Shown here: piece by piece, positions 1 through 8,854 of the stretch | How positions within the stretch are numbered: position 1 is the stretch's first letter | Layout: every line of letters starts with the position of its first letter | Made by a program: the position numbers and the translations under genes | Notes under the pieces: model-generated | Seen by the model: the letters and a program-made list of their open reading frames with translations, nothing else | Told to the model about the DNA's origin: nothing | Databases searched by the model: none | From: Neisseria sp. | Lineage (GTDB): Bacteria; Pseudomonadota; Gammaproteobacteria; Burkholderiales; Neisseriaceae | Reading direction: 5' to 3' | Assembly (NCBI GenBank): GCA_030528455.1 | Contig: JAUMYW010000006.1 | Span: 1 to 64,000, forward strand | DNA: 64,000 nt

Positions 1-55
1 AAAGCAGTGCCGAAATCAAACAGGCAAGCGGTTTGGGTTGGAAGTGGTGTGTCAT
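1..55 (-). CDS. N-terminus of an exported protein (partial, runs off the left edge)
   Basis: Reading the minus strand from the ATG at 55 gives an open frame of 18 codons to the window edge. It encodes MTHHFQPKPLACLISALL, a short polar start followed by a hydrophobic stretch, which is the pattern of a signal peptide. A purine-rich AGGTA lies a few bases before the ATG. This is compatible with an outer-membrane or periplasmic protein, but nothing of the mature protein is visible, so no family can be assigned. Confidence 0.45.
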   Translation of the reverse strand, partial: MTHHFQPKPLACLISALL

Positions 56-431
56 GGTAGTACCTACTTTACTTATTTATTCAAAACAAGATGAATAAAA
101 CGGATGAATAAAACGAAAATACAGGTTCCGAAAGGAAAGCGGTTTGTATTTCGACCATATGCACGAGTTAAAATTTATCTTAACAGAGAATTGCGTTTTC
201 GATACTGTTTTTTACAATGGTGGAAAATATTTTTCCAATTTCCCAATTTTTTTGAATTTTTATTTTAATATTTTCTTATTAAAGGGTGTTGATGCAGGTC
301 ATGATTTGGTGATGGTTCTGTTTGTTCTTTAAGTGTGATACGCTTATCGGATTTTGTTTATGAGGATTGGAAGTCGGTTTTTTTGCTATGATGCTTTTTG
401 GGTAGTCGAAATGGTTAATTGAGAGATTAGG
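56..431. other. AT-rich intergenic region between divergent genes
   Basis: About 375 bases separate the leftward partial gene from lpxB. The stretch is AT-rich and contains a near-tandem repeat of GATGAATAAAACG around 90-117. A 62-codon open frame at 144-332 lacks a ribosome binding site and any family resemblance, so I do not call it. Promoters for both flanking genes probably lie here, but I cannot place them with confidence. Confidence 0.4.
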
Positions 432-1592
432 GTGCATACACAAAAGAATTTCCCTTTGATTGCAGTGTCTGTCGGCGAGGCCTCGGGTGATTTGCTCGGA
501 GCGCATCTGCTGCAAGCCCTGCGCGAACGTTATCCCGATGCGCGTTTTGTCGGTATCGGCGGTGCGCGGATGACGGCTTTGGGTTTTGAAAGCCTGTACG
601 AACAGGAAAAGCTGGCCGTGCGCGGTTTTGTGGAAGTGTTGCGCCGCTTGCCGGAAATCCTGCGTATCCGGAAAGGCTTGGTGCGCGATTTGCTGGCTTT
701 GAAACCGGATGTGTTTGTCGGTATCGATGCGCCCGATTTCAATTTGGGTGTGGCGGCGAAGTTGAAAGCGGCAGGCATTCCGACCATTCATTACGTCAGT
801 CCGTCCGTATGGGCGTGGCGGCGGGAGCGTGTGAATAAAATCGTCAAACAGGTCGATAAGGTTTTGTGTCTGTTTCCGATGGAGGCCCCCTTGTATCTGG
901 AAGCGGGCGGTGATGCGGAATTTGTCGGCCACCCTTTGGCGGAAACCATGCCTTTGGAGGCGGATCGTGCCGCCGCGCGGCGGCAGATGAAGTTGGACGA
1001 CGGCATTCCGGTTTTCACCCTGATGCCCGGCAGCCGTGTCAGCGAAATCGACTATATGGCACCCTTGTTTTTTCAGACGGCCAAACTGCTGCTGGAACGT
1101 TATCCGAATGCCCGCTTCCTGCTGCCTGTTGCTACCGCCGCCACGCGTCGCCGTTTGGACGAAATAATCAATTGCGAAGATTTCCGCCGTTTGCCCGTAC
1201 AGTTGATGAGCGGACATTCCGCCTTGGCCTGTACCGCCGCCGATGCGGTGCTGGTAACCAGCGGAACGGCTACTTTGGAAGTGGCTTTGTGCAAACGGCC
1301 GATGGTTATCAGTTATAAAATTTCCCCACTCACGTATGCCTATGTGAAACGGAAAATCAAAGTGCCGCATGTCGGTTTGCCGAATATTCTGCTCGGCAAG
1401 GAGGCTGTGCCGGAGCTTTTGCAGGATAAGGCCTGCCCTGAGCTGTTGGCTGCCGCCCTTGCCGACTGGTACGAATCACCGGTTAAAACAGCTGCTTTGC
1501 AGGCCGACTTCTCCCGTCTGCACCTGATGTTGAAAAAAAATACCGCCGAGCGGGCAGCAGCTGCCGTGGCCGAAAAAATCACAGCGGCTTGA
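432..1592 (+). CDS. lpxB: Lipid-A-disaccharide synthase LpxB
   Basis: This 386-residue enzyme condenses UDP-2,3-diacylglucosamine with lipid X to form the lipid A disaccharide at the inner face of the inner membrane. Seen in the sequence: the N-terminal SVGEASGDLLGAHL motif, SPSVWAWRRERV near residue 130, PGSRVSEI near 200 and the SGTATLEVAL nucleotide-sugar site near 275, all standard for glycosyltransferase family 19. The length is normal. The start is a GTG preceded by the purine-rich GAGAGATTAGG. rnhB follows on the same strand after a DUS hairpin, an association also found in other Neisseria and Proteobacteria. Confidence 0.95.
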   Translation: MHTQKNFPLIAVSVGEASGDLLGAHLLQALRERYPDARFVGIGGARMTALGFESLYEQEKLAVRGFVEVLRRLPEILRIRKGLVRDLLALKPDVFVGIDAPDFNLGVAAKLKAAGIPTIHYVSPSVWAWRRERVNKIVKQVDKVLCLFPMEAPLYLEAGGDAEFVGHPLAETMPLEADRAAARRQMKLDDGIPVFTLMPGSRVSEIDYMAPLFFQTAKLLLERYPNARFLLPVATAATRRRLDEIINCEDFRRLPVQLMSGHSALACTAADAVLVTSGTATLEVALCKRPMVISYKISPLTYAYVKRKIKVPHVGLPNILLGKEAVPELLQDKACPELLAAALADWYESPVKTAALQADFSRLHLMLKKNTAERAAAAVAEKITAA

Positions 1593-1656
1593 ATCATACG
1601 TTCCGACGTTTGGAATACAGTAACCGACAGCCAGACAAGGACGGATTCGGTATGGT

Positions 1657-1699
1657 TGCAGACGGCTTGTCCGTCTGTCGGAATATCAAGCCGTCTGCA
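1657..1699. terminator. DUS-pair hairpin between lpxB and rnhB
   Basis: Inverted DUS copies TGCAGACGGCTTG (1657-1669) and CAAGCCGTCTGCA (1687-1699) form a 13-bp stem. There is no T-run, so termination may be weak or may need Rho. In Neisseria, inverted DUS pairs commonly act as terminators. Confidence 0.5.
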
Positions 1700-1722
1700 G
1701 TCCGAGAATGTTCTATCATATT

Positions 1723-2331
1723 ATGAATATACACCTTTCCTTATTGTGTGCAGGTGTTGACGAGGCGGGGCGCGGGCCTTTGGTCGGCAGCGTCTTTGCC
1801 GCCGCCGTTATTTTGCCGCCATATTATTGCCTGCCCGGCCTGACCGATTCGAAAAAACTCAGCGAGAAAAAGCGCAACGGATTGGCGGACGCCATTAAGG
1901 AGCAGGCTGTCGCGTGGTGTATCGCTTCTGCCGATACCGCAGAAATCGCCGAGCTCAATATCCTGCATGCTACTATGCTGGCTATGGAACGGGCGGTTGC
2001 CGGATTGAGTATCGACCCGCAGAAAATCCTGATAGACGGTAATCGGGTGCCGCAAAGTTTGGCAGTCCGTAACGCAGAAGCGGTGGTGAAGGGGGATGTC
2101 AAGATTGCCGAGATTTCCGCCGCATCGATTTTGGCTAAAACCGCCCGCGATGCCGAGATGTACGTCCTGGCCGAACGTTATCCTCAATACGGTTTCGACA
2201 AGCACAAAGGTTACGGCACGGCTGTGCACCTGGCTGCTTTGCAGAAATACGGCGTATTACCCGAACACCGAAGCGGATTTGCACCTGTAGCGAGGTTGTT
2301 GGCGCAGGGTAGATTGTTTGATACTGTTTGA
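1723..2331 (+). CDS. rnhB: Ribonuclease HII
   Basis: RNase HII cuts the RNA strand of RNA-DNA hybrids and removes single misincorporated ribonucleotides. The protein opens with the signature [19 protein letters not shown] carrying the first acidic residues. It continues with [12 protein letters not shown], an [13 protein letters not shown] segment with the conserved active-site neighbourhood, and HKGYGT near the C-terminus. I chose the ATG at 1723 ([16 protein letters not shown]) because it gives a family-like short N-terminus of about 202 residues. An in-frame ATG at 1708 would add five residues. Neither start has a strong ribosome binding site. Confidence 0.92.
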   Translation: MNIHLSLLCAGVDEAGRGPLVGSVFAAAVILPPYYCLPGLTDSKKLSEKKRNGLADAIKEQAVAWCIASADTAEIAELNILHATMLAMERAVAGLSIDPQKILIDGNRVPQSLAVRNAEAVVKGDVKIAEISAASILAKTARDAEMYVLAERYPQYGFDKHKGYGTAVHLAALQKYGVLPEHRSGFAPVARLLAQGRLFDTV

Positions 2332-2658
2332 GTACGCGGCAGAAACACATATATTGTTGCAAATAGTGTACAAAAACAAAATTCTTGTGTAAGTTTTGTT
2401 TAAAATTGCGCTGTGCGGGGTGTTGCGAAGCAAATTCGTGTATATTGCCGAAACTTATACCTTGCCCCGATTGAAATAACAGTGCGACGGTAAGACAAAT
2501 AACCGAATGAAGGAAATCCGGCTCGGACGGTCGTTTTTCAGGCCGGTCGTTCGGGAGGATGTATTGTTTAAACTACTGTCTGATTCGCACATATCAGACA
2601 AGAACTTGTGTTAGAATCTGAAGCGTTCGAATTGCCACGAAAAATTAAAGGAAAGAAA
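2332..2658. other. Intergenic leader before the OmpA-type lipoprotein gene
   Basis: This stretch of 327 bases has no gene that I can support. It holds an AT-rich part around 2345-2410 that could carry a promoter, then a moderately GC-rich leader ending in AAAGGAAAG, the ribosome binding site of the lipoprotein gene. I see no tRNA, repeat or DUS in it. Confidence 0.4.
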
Positions 2659-3519
2659 ATGAAATCATCAAAAACCTGGTTGAAAGCCGGTCTGTCTGTT
2701 GCGGCATTAAGCGTGTTGGCCGCCTGCGCAACCAAAAGCCATGTAACTCGGGAAGGTACAACCGACAACCCGATTTTCCCGGATCCGTCTTCCGTAACCT
2801 TTACCAATGAACGCGGCACTTTCCCGACTTCGTTGCAGCTGGCTGCCGTGAAAAGCGGTGTAACAGAAGACCAGCTGTATACTTTGCTGGGTCGTCCTCA
2901 TTTTGACGAGGGTATGTTCTTTGTCCGCGAATGGGATTACTTGTTCCACTTCCATACTCCGGGTCAAGGTACCGACAATATCACTACCTGCCAATTCAAA
3001 GTTGTCTTTGATAAAGATAAATTGGGCCGCAGCTTCTTCTGGCGTGCGGTAGATCCGGTTGATGCCGTATGTCCTCCGGCAGCCCCTGTCGCTCCGGCGT
3101 TACCTTTGGCTCCGCAATCCAAAACCCACCGCCTGACTTTGGGTGCTGATGCTTTGTTCTACTTCGATAAGAGCAGCCAATCCGATATGTTGCCGGAAGG
3201 TTTTGCGAAATTGGATAAATTTGCTGCCGACATCAAGCGTTTCAGCAAAGTTGATTCTATCCGGATTATCGGTTACACCGACCGTAAAGGCGGTCATGAT
3301 TACAACATTGCCTTGTCTCAACGCCGTGCGGAAACCGTACGCCGTTACTTGGTATCGCGCGGTGTTCCTGCCGGTATTATGAGTGCCCAAGGTTTGGGTA
3401 AAGCCAATCCGGTTCAAGAGTGTTCTACCAAATTGCCGCGTACTCAGGAAATTGCGTGTCTGCAACCTAACCGCCGCGTAGAAATCGAAGTGGACGGTAT
3501 CGGCGAGTTGACCAACTAA
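2659..3519 (+). CDS. Outer-membrane lipoprotein with BamE-like and OmpA C-terminal domains
   Basis: This 286-residue lipoprotein has a clear signal peptide, MKSSKTWLKAGLSVAALSVL, ending in the lipobox LAAC. Residues about 50-135 resemble the SmpA/OmlA (BamE) fold: LAAVKSGVTEDQLYTLLGRPHFDEG, then REWDYLFHF. After a Pro/Ala linker, residues about 160-283 form an OmpA-like peptidoglycan-binding domain. It carries TLGADALFYFDKSS, IIGYTDRKG, the helix NIALSQRRAETVRRYLVSRG and a terminal PNRRVEIEV. It is probably anchored in the outer membrane and bound to the cell wall. The start at 2659 is fixed by AAAGGAAAG and the lipobox spacing. The gene stands alone, with its own terminator. Confidence 0.88.
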   Translation: MKSSKTWLKAGLSVAALSVLAACATKSHVTREGTTDNPIFPDPSSVTFTNERGTFPTSLQLAAVKSGVTEDQLYTLLGRPHFDEGMFFVREWDYLFHFHTPGQGTDNITTCQFKVVFDKDKLGRSFFWRAVDPVDAVCPPAAPVAPALPLAPQSKTHRLTLGADALFYFDKSSQSDMLPEGFAKLDKFAADIKRFSKVDSIRIIGYTDRKGGHDYNIALSQRRAETVRRYLVSRGVPAGIMSAQGLGKANPVQECSTKLPRTQEIACLQPNRRVEIEVDGIGELTN

Positions 3520-3544
3520 TCTTACGATTGGTTTTTAAACGATT

Positions 3545-3579
3545 AAAAGCCGCTTGGTTTTGCCAAGCGGCTTTTAATT
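3545..3579. terminator. Rho-independent terminator of the OmpA-type lipoprotein gene
   Basis: A 13-bp perfect stem (AAAAGCCGCTTGG / CCAAGCGGCTTTT, 3545-3557 and 3563-3575) with a 5-base loop is followed by AATTTT. It lies 25 bases after the lipoprotein stop codon. Confidence 0.85.
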
Positions 3580-3597
3580 TTGATGTCGTGTAAGTAT

Positions 3598-3627
3598 TGC
3601 AGACGGCATGTGCCGTCTGCAGATTTT
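3598..3627. terminator. Inverted DUS pair, probable bidirectional terminator
   Basis: TGCAGACGGCA (3598-3608) and TGCCGTCTGCA (3611-3621) are inverted DUS copies with a two-base spacer, followed by GATTTTTG. It lies just past the stop codon of the leftward HAD phosphatase gene and after the rightward lipoprotein terminator. Confidence 0.65.
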
Positions 3628-3643
3628 TGAGGTTGGATTTGAA

Positions 3644-4303
3644 TCAGGCGGCAAAGCGGGATGTGAGAATATCTGGTAGTTCCGATAAATTATTTAAAAT
3701 GGCCACATGCGGGCGGGAAGACAGCAGTTCGCGTTTATGTGCTCCGGTCAGCACACCTATGGAGGCTGCACGTGCGTTGGAGGCCATGTCCAAATCGTAT
3801 GTGGTGTCGCCGACAATCACTGTGTCTGATATGGAGATGCCCAGACGGTCGCAGATTTCCCATACCATATCGGGGGCCGGTTTGGCAGCGGATTCGTCGG
3901 CGCAGCGGGTTTCTAGCCAAAAAGCGGCGGTACCGGTTTCGCGAATGGCTAAATTCAGACCTTTTCGGCTTTTCCCTGTGGCAACGGCCATCCAATACCC
4001 CTGTTTTTGCAGTTCGTTTAAGCAAGGTAGGACCTCGGGGAATAAGGCGGCCGTTTGATCGGGTCTGTGCGCGCGGATTTGGTAGGCACGTGTCAATTCG
4101 GCTTGTTGCCGATCTGACAGGCGGGGAGCCAGTTCGTGAATCACTTGGTGCAGACTGCGGCCGATAAGATGGCGGATATCGTCGGCGGCAGGGGCTTGCA
4201 GACGGCAGTCGCGGAAGGCCTGCTGCATATTGGTTGCAATCGCGGCAGTACTGTCGGCCAGCGTTCCGTCCCAGTCGAAGATAATCAGTTTTTGGCGGTT
4301 CAT
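3644..4303 (-). CDS. HAD-superfamily phosphatase (phosphoglycolate-phosphatase-like)
   Basis: A 219-residue HAD subfamily IA hydrolase. Motif I is visible as IIFDWDGTLADS, with the nucleophile and acid/base aspartates. The cap region follows, then AVATGKSRKGL and the C-terminal metal motif VGDTTYDLDMASNA. Phosphatases of this type act on small phosphate esters such as 2-phosphoglycolate, but the substrate cannot be read from sequence. It starts 3 bases after the rluC stop codon, so the two genes form one leftward transcription unit. Confidence 0.85.
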   Translation of the reverse strand: MNRQKLIIFDWDGTLADSTAAIATNMQQAFRDCRLQAPAADDIRHLIGRSLHQVIHELAPRLSDRQQAELTRAYQIRAHRPDQTAALFPEVLPCLNELQKQGYWMAVATGKSRKGLNLAIRETGTAAFWLETRCADESAAKPAPDMVWEICDRLGISISDTVIVGDTTYDLDMASNARAASIGVLTGAHKRELLSSRPHVAILNNLSELPDILTSRFAA

Positions 4304-4306
4304 TTT

Positions 4307-5347
4307 TCAATCGGGTATCAGTGTTTGGTTGGTTGTAATGGGGGGCGTTTGCACTTGAACGACTGTGTTGTCGGCCTGTCGGTCGTTCAAATCGTTTAGT
4401 ACGGCCTGCAAATCGTCGGGTAGCGGTGCGTAAAGGTGCAGCATTTCACCGCTTAGAGGGTGTGCCAGATGCAGTTCGGCAGCGTGAAGGAACATCCGTT
4501 TCAGGCCGATTTTCTGTAAACGCTTGTTTGCTGCATAATCACCGTAACGTTCGTCGCCTGCAATCGGACAGTCTTGTGCTTGCAAGTGGACACGGATTTG
4601 ATGCGTGCGGCCGGTTTTCAGCGTGGCCTCGACCAAAGTCAGCGAGGAAATACCGATTTGGTGCAGACGGCTTGTGCCGAAGCGTTGTAGAACGCGGAAA
4701 ACGGTGTGGGCGGATTGGCCGCCGGCATGGACGCGTACCATTTTTTCACCTTGCGCACCGGTGTATTTGAACAGAGGCAGTCTGACGTGAAAACGATTGT
4801 GCTGCAGACGGCCCAAACCCAGAGCCAGATAGACTTTTTTCGGGCGATCGTGACGGATGGCCTCGTGCAGTTTGACCAGCGCACTGCGTTTTTTAGCAAT
4901 CATCAGCAAACCGCTGGTGTCCTTATCCAAGCGATGAACCAATTCCAGATATTTGGCATCCGGCCGGGCACGGCGCAACTGTTCGATAATGCCGAAACTG
5001 ATGCCGCTGCCGCCGTGTACCGCCACACCGCAGGGTTTATTGATGACCAGCATTGCATCATCTTCGTAAACAATATCGAATTCTCGGGCAGGTGCGGCGG
5101 GAGCAGGCGGTATCTGTCTGAGTGTTACACGAACCGGCGGTATACGCAGCAAATCTCCGGCCTGCAAACGGTCGGTGGCAGAACAGCGTTTTTTGTTCAG
5201 ACGTACTTCGCCGGCACGGATGATACGGTGGACATGGCTTTTCGGCACGCCTTTGAGGATTTTTATCAGAAAGTTGTCCAGCCGTTGTCCGGCTTCCTCT
5301 TCGTCTATGGTCAGATGGTTGACTAAGTCTTTGCTAATCGGCTGCAT
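4307..5347 (-). CDS. rluC: 23S rRNA pseudouridine synthase RluC
   Basis: This 346-residue protein isomerises specific uridines of 23S rRNA to pseudouridine. An S4 RNA-binding domain occupies residues about 17-75 (GQRLDNFLIKILKGVPKSHVHRIIRAGEV). The RluA-type catalytic motif HRLDKDTSGLL contains the nucleophilic aspartate, and TGRTHQIRVHL follows. I chose ATG 5347 because the residues upstream in frame are unlike the family. The gene diverges from rne, the same pairing as in E. coli, and is read with the downstream HAD gene. Confidence 0.93.
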   Translation of the reverse strand: MQPISKDLVNHLTIDEEEAGQRLDNFLIKILKGVPKSHVHRIIRAGEVRLNKKRCSATDRLQAGDLLRIPPVRVTLRQIPPAPAAPAREFDIVYEDDAMLVINKPCGVAVHGGSGISFGIIEQLRRARPDAKYLELVHRLDKDTSGLLMIAKKRSALVKLHEAIRHDRPKKVYLALGLGRLQHNRFHVRLPLFKYTGAQGEKMVRVHAGGQSAHTVFRVLQRFGTSRLHQIGISSLTLVEATLKTGRTHQIRVHLQAQDCPIAGDERYGDYAANKRLQKIGLKRMFLHAAELHLAHPLSGEMLHLYAPLPDDLQAVLNDLNDRQADNTVVQVQTPPITTNQTLIPD

Positions 5348-5830
5348 TTTATCTATAATCCGCAAACCTGTTGGAAACAGCGGCAAACTTGTCGCAACGC
5401 TACCGCCGGCCGGATATAAGTATTTGAAAAGAAAATATCCGTACCACAGCCGGCATGTCGGCAGGCACGAATGTGAACCCGCTATTCTATCTTAAAAAAA
5501 ACGCACTCTACAAAGCATTTCCTTTCTACGGCAAAAGCCTGCCGGAGAAAGAACGTAATTAAGTTTGACTTGATTTGACCGCAACCGCCTTGTCGGTAAG
5601 ACGCTTCGGCGCACGGGGCGGTTGTCCGCGCCAACGCGGTACGGGAAGATGTGGCTCTTGTTTAAGTCTGGCAGTGTTTTTCTGAAAATCACAACACGCA
5701 GACGGCGCAGACAGACTGATTCTGCGCAATTTGTTCTTTAATTCCTTCTTGTTTCCGAAAAAGCCTGCACAGAGCCGTCTGCAGACGGCCTGCAACATTG
5801 CAGGGGAAAAGTTCAAATACTGATTACCTG
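5348..5830 (+). other. rluC-rne intergenic region, probable long rne leader
   Basis: About 500 bases separate rluC from rne. It contains a GC-rich stretch with possible stems near 5580-5650. A self-overlapping DUS palindrome, GCCGTCTGCAGACGGC, lies at 5774-5789. Long 5' leaders with regulatory hairpins are known for rne of E. coli, where RNase E controls its own mRNA. Whether this leader does the same is inference. I see no gene in it. Confidence 0.45.
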
Positions 5831-5851
5831 CCTCGTGAGTGCAAAACGAGG
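5831..5851 (+). promoter_or_regulatory. Hairpin enclosing the rne Shine-Dalgarno sequence
   Basis: CCTCGT (5831-5836) pairs perfectly with ACGAGG (5846-5851) across a 9-base loop. The GAGG of the right arm is the only plausible Shine-Dalgarno sequence for rne, 5 bases before the ATG at 5857. When folded, the stem would hide the ribosome binding site, so it may make rne translation conditional. Confidence 0.55.
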
Positions 5852-5856
5852 TTGTT

Positions 5857-8673
5857 ATGAAACGAATGTTATTTAATGCCACGCAGGCCGAAGAGCTGCG
5901 CGTGGCGATTGTTGACGGCCAAACCCTGTTGGATTTGGACATCGAAACGCTGGGTAAAGAACAGCGTAAAGGCAATATCTACAAGGGTGTGATTACCCGA
6001 ATCGAGCCTTCGCTGGAAGCGTGTTTTGTCGATTACGGCACCGACCGGCACGGTTTTCTCCCGTTCAAAGAAGTTTCCCGCTCCTATTTTCAAGATTACG
6101 ACGGCGGCCGGGCACGCATCCAAGACGTACTGAAAGAAGGTATGCAGGTCATCGTGCAGGTTGAAAAAGACGAGCGCGGCAACAAAGGCGCGGCATTGAC
6201 AACCTTTATCAGTCTGGCCGGCCGTTATCTCGTTCTGATGCCCAATAACCCGCGCGGTGGCGGTGTTTCGCGCCGTATCGAAGGCGAAGAGCGTCAGGAA
6301 TTGAAAGCAGCGATGGCCGAATTGGACGTACCGCGCGGCATGAGCCTGATTGCGCGTACCGCCGGTATCGGCCGCAGCGTGGAAGAGCTGCAATGGGACT
6401 TCAATTATCTGCAACAGTTGTGGAAAGCCATTGAAGAAGCTGCCGCAGCGCACAGCGAACCGTATCTGTTGTTTATGGAAAGCGCGCTGGTGATTCGCGC
6501 CATCCGCGATTATTTCCGTTCCGACATCGGAGAAATCCTGATCGACAATCCCGAGGTGTATCAGGAAGTGTCGGAATTTATGAGTTATGTGATGCCGAAC
6601 AATGTAGGCCGTCTGAAACTCTATGAAGACCACACGCCGCTGTTTTCCCGCTTCCAAATCGAACACCAAATCGAGAGCGCGTTTTCACGCAGCGTCAGCC
6701 TGCCTTCCGGCGGCGCGATTGTTATCGACCACACCGAAGCCCTTGTTTCTATCGATGTAAACTCCGCCCGTGCCACACGCGGTGCCGACATCGAAGACAC
6801 CGCTTTCAAAACCAATATGGAAGCGGCGGAGGAAGTTGCACGCCAGATGCGCTTGCGCGACTTGGGCGGCTTGGTGGTCATCGACTTTATCGACATGGAA
6901 AACCCGAAGCATCAGCGCGATGTGGAAAACGTTTTGCGCGATGCTTTGAAAAAAGACCGCGCACGCGTGCAGATGGGCAAGCTGAGCCGTTTCGGACTGC
7001 TCGAACTGTCGCGCCAACGCCTGAAACCTGCATTGGGCGAAAGCAGTCATATCGCCTGCCCGCGCTGCGCCGGTACCGGTGTCATCCGCAGTATCGAATC
7101 GACTGCGCTGCATGTTTTGCGCATCATTCAGGAAGAAGCCATGAAAGACAACACCGGCGAAGTGCACGCGCAAGTGCCGGTTGATGTTGCCACATTCCTG
7201 CTCAATGAAAAGCGCGCCGAGCTGTTCGGCATGGAAGAGCGTTTGGACGTATCCGTGTTCTTGATTCCGAACATTCATTTGGAAAACCCGCATTACGAAA
7301 TCACCCGCGTGCGTAACGATGATGTGGACGAAAACGCCGAACCGAGCTATAAGCGCGTCGCCGCTCCGGAGGAAGACGAAAAAGCCAAGCCGTTCGGCGG
7401 TGAAAAAGCCAAAGCTGCACGTCCCGAACCGGCGGTCAAAGGCGTGAAACATACTCAGCCTGCGCCTGTTGTGAAAGAGCCGTCTGCAGGTGTTTGGACG
7501 GCGGTGGCATCATGGTTCAAAGGTTTGTTCGGCGGTAAAAAAGCCGAAGAACCGAAAGAGAAACGCAAACCGCGTCAGGGCAGCCGCCGACACAATAACC
7601 GCCGTCAGAACCAACGCCGTAATGCACGCCGTCCGCAGCAGGAAGCCGAGGAGCTGAAAAACGAGCAGAACCGCGTCCAGCAGGACGGCGAGCGTCAGGA
7701 GCGTAACGAGCGAAACGACCGCCGAGTACGCCGTCAGGAACGTAACCGTTCAGCGGAAGCAGATCATCCGGCAGTGGAAGGCCGTCTGAAAAACGAGCAG
7801 GAAACGGTTGGGCGCGATGAAAAGCGCGAAGAGCGCGAAGTGCGTGAGAACCGCGAGCCGCGCCGACAGCGCGACCGCCGCGAGCAGAAGGCCGAACATG
7901 CCGCTGCTGCCGTGCAGCTGCCGGAAGCCGAAGTTGATGCTGTTGCGGAAAACGGCGAAACGGCGGCGGAAAACAGTCGCGAACGCCAAGACCGCAACGA
8001 GCGCAGCCGTTCGCGCGACCGGAACGACCGCAACCGCAGCCGCAATCAGCGCGACCGCAACCGCCGTAACGATAAAAAGCGTTACATTCCGTCAGCGGAG
8101 AAAATCGAACACTATCTGATGATTGACGAAGCGGCAGAGAAAGTCCGCCTGGCTGTGGCGCATGTATGTGGCGGAGTAGTGCAAGGGCAGCCGTCTGCAA
8201 ATTTGCCCGAAGAGCCTTTGAACATTATTCTTCCCGTGCAGAACCCGGTTTCTGAGGCAGCACCGTCTTTTTCCGGTTTGAGCGACGAACAGGCAGTTAT
8301 TCTCAGCAGTAGCGAAAAAGCGGTTGCTGCCGTTGCCAGAATTATGGGTGTTCAGCAGACGGGCATGGTATTCGGGCATGCGGCAGGAGAGAAACCCGAA
8401 CGGCCGGAAGTCGAAGTCGGAGGATGCCGTGAAACGGCGGACGAAGTGGTGCAGGCGCAAGGCAGCATTGAAGAGAGTGATGAAACGAAGCTGTTGCAGG
8501 ATTCAGATGCAGACGGCTTGATATTGGTTCAGACATGTGCGGAAGCGATGGCTCGGGCAGCCGCGCAGATTCAGCCCGAACAGCCGAGAGGTTTGCGCCG
8601 TTCCGATGTATCGTCTGTTGTCGAAATTGAAAGCGAACCGCCGGAACTGGTACAGGTAGAAACCAAAGCTTAA
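5857..8673 (+). CDS. rne: Ribonuclease E
   Basis: The main mRNA-decay and RNA-processing endonuclease, 938 residues starting MKRMLFNATQAEELRVA. Domains in order: S1 RNA-binding (about 35-120), 5'-sensor/RNase H-like region, a DNase-I-like catalytic core with ALVSIDVNSARATRG and VVIDFIDME holding the metal-binding aspartates near 303 and 346, and the zinc-link CPRCAGTG near 404. Beyond about 510 the tail is disordered and very rich in Arg, Asn and Glu, as expected for RNA- and partner-binding. An Ala/Trp/Phe-rich segment VWTAVASWFKGLFGG near 550 looks like the amphipathic membrane-anchoring helix of RNase E. A hairpin occludes its ribosome binding site. Confidence 0.97.
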   Translation: MKRMLFNATQAEELRVAIVDGQTLLDLDIETLGKEQRKGNIYKGVITRIEPSLEACFVDYGTDRHGFLPFKEVSRSYFQDYDGGRARIQDVLKEGMQVIVQVEKDERGNKGAALTTFISLAGRYLVLMPNNPRGGGVSRRIEGEERQELKAAMAELDVPRGMSLIARTAGIGRSVEELQWDFNYLQQLWKAIEEAAAAHSEPYLLFMESALVIRAIRDYFRSDIGEILIDNPEVYQEVSEFMSYVMPNNVGRLKLYEDHTPLFSRFQIEHQIESAFSRSVSLPSGGAIVIDHTEALVSIDVNSARATRGADIEDTAFKTNMEAAEEVARQMRLRDLGGLVVIDFIDMENPKHQRDVENVLRDALKKDRARVQMGKLSRFGLLELSRQRLKPALGESSHIACPRCAGTGVIRSIESTALHVLRIIQEEAMKDNTGEVHAQVPVDVATFLLNEKRAELFGMEERLDVSVFLIPNIHLENPHYEITRVRNDDVDENAEPSYKRVAAPEEDEKAKPFGGEKAKAARPEPAVKGVKHTQPAPVVKEPSAGVWTAVASWFKGLFGGKKAEEPKEKRKPRQGSRRHNNRRQNQRRNARRPQQEAEELKNEQNRVQQDGERQERNERNDRRVRRQERNRSAEADHPAVEGRLKNEQETVGRDEKREEREVRENREPRRQRDRREQKAEHAAAAVQLPEAEVDAVAENGETAAENSRERQDRNERSRSRDRNDRNRSRNQRDRNRRNDKKRYIPSAEKIEHYLMIDEAAEKVRLAVAHVCGGVVQGQPSANLPEEPLNIILPVQNPVSEAAPSFSGLSDEQAVILSSSEKAVAAVARIMGVQQTGMVFGHAAGEKPERPEVEVGGCRETADEVVQAQGSIEESDETKLLQDSDADGLILVQTCAEAMARAAAQIQPEQPRGLRRSDVSSVVEIESEPPELVQVETKA

Positions 8674-8693
8674 AGCTGCCGATAATCGGTGAG

Positions 8694-8729
8694 ATGCCGT
8701 CCGCATCAGAAGTGCGGACGGCATTTTTG
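8694..8729 (+). terminator. Rho-independent terminator of rne
   Basis: ATGCCGTCCGCA (8694-8705) and TGCGGACGGCAT (8713-8724) form a 12-bp stem followed by TTTTT. The arms are DUS copies with a compensated T-to-C / A-to-G change, so the stem is kept although the DUS is altered. Confidence 0.85.
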
Positions 8730-8815
8730 TGGCCGATAAAGCATCAACTTGGATTTAAATTTTTTGGTAAAACAAAGAGTAATCTTTTTATGATGAAATA
8801 GAAACAATTTAATGC

Positions 8816-8844
8816 TTGACGAAATGCATGGATATTTTTATAAT
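8816..8844 (+). promoter_or_regulatory. Sigma-70 promoter of tRNA-Asn
   Basis: TTGACG at 8816-8821, a 17-base AT-rich spacer and a perfect TATAAT at 8839-8844, ending 10 bases before the mature tRNA 5' end. Spacing and sequence are near consensus. Confidence 0.8.
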
Positions 8845-8854
8845 TTATTCTTCT

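Noticed and set aside
144-332. 62-codon open frame on the plus strand upstream of lpxB
   Set aside because: It has AT-driven composition, no ribosome binding site, and no family resemblance.
279-1370. Long open frame on the minus strand across lpxB
   Set aside because: It is a shadow of lpxB in GC-rich codon positions; the encoded protein is compositionally odd (His/Gln/Arg rich) and lpxB is certain.
7517-8200. Minus-strand frames across the RNase E tail
   Set aside because: They come from the repetitive Arg/Asn/Glu codons of the rne C-terminal tail; no start signal and no recognisable protein.
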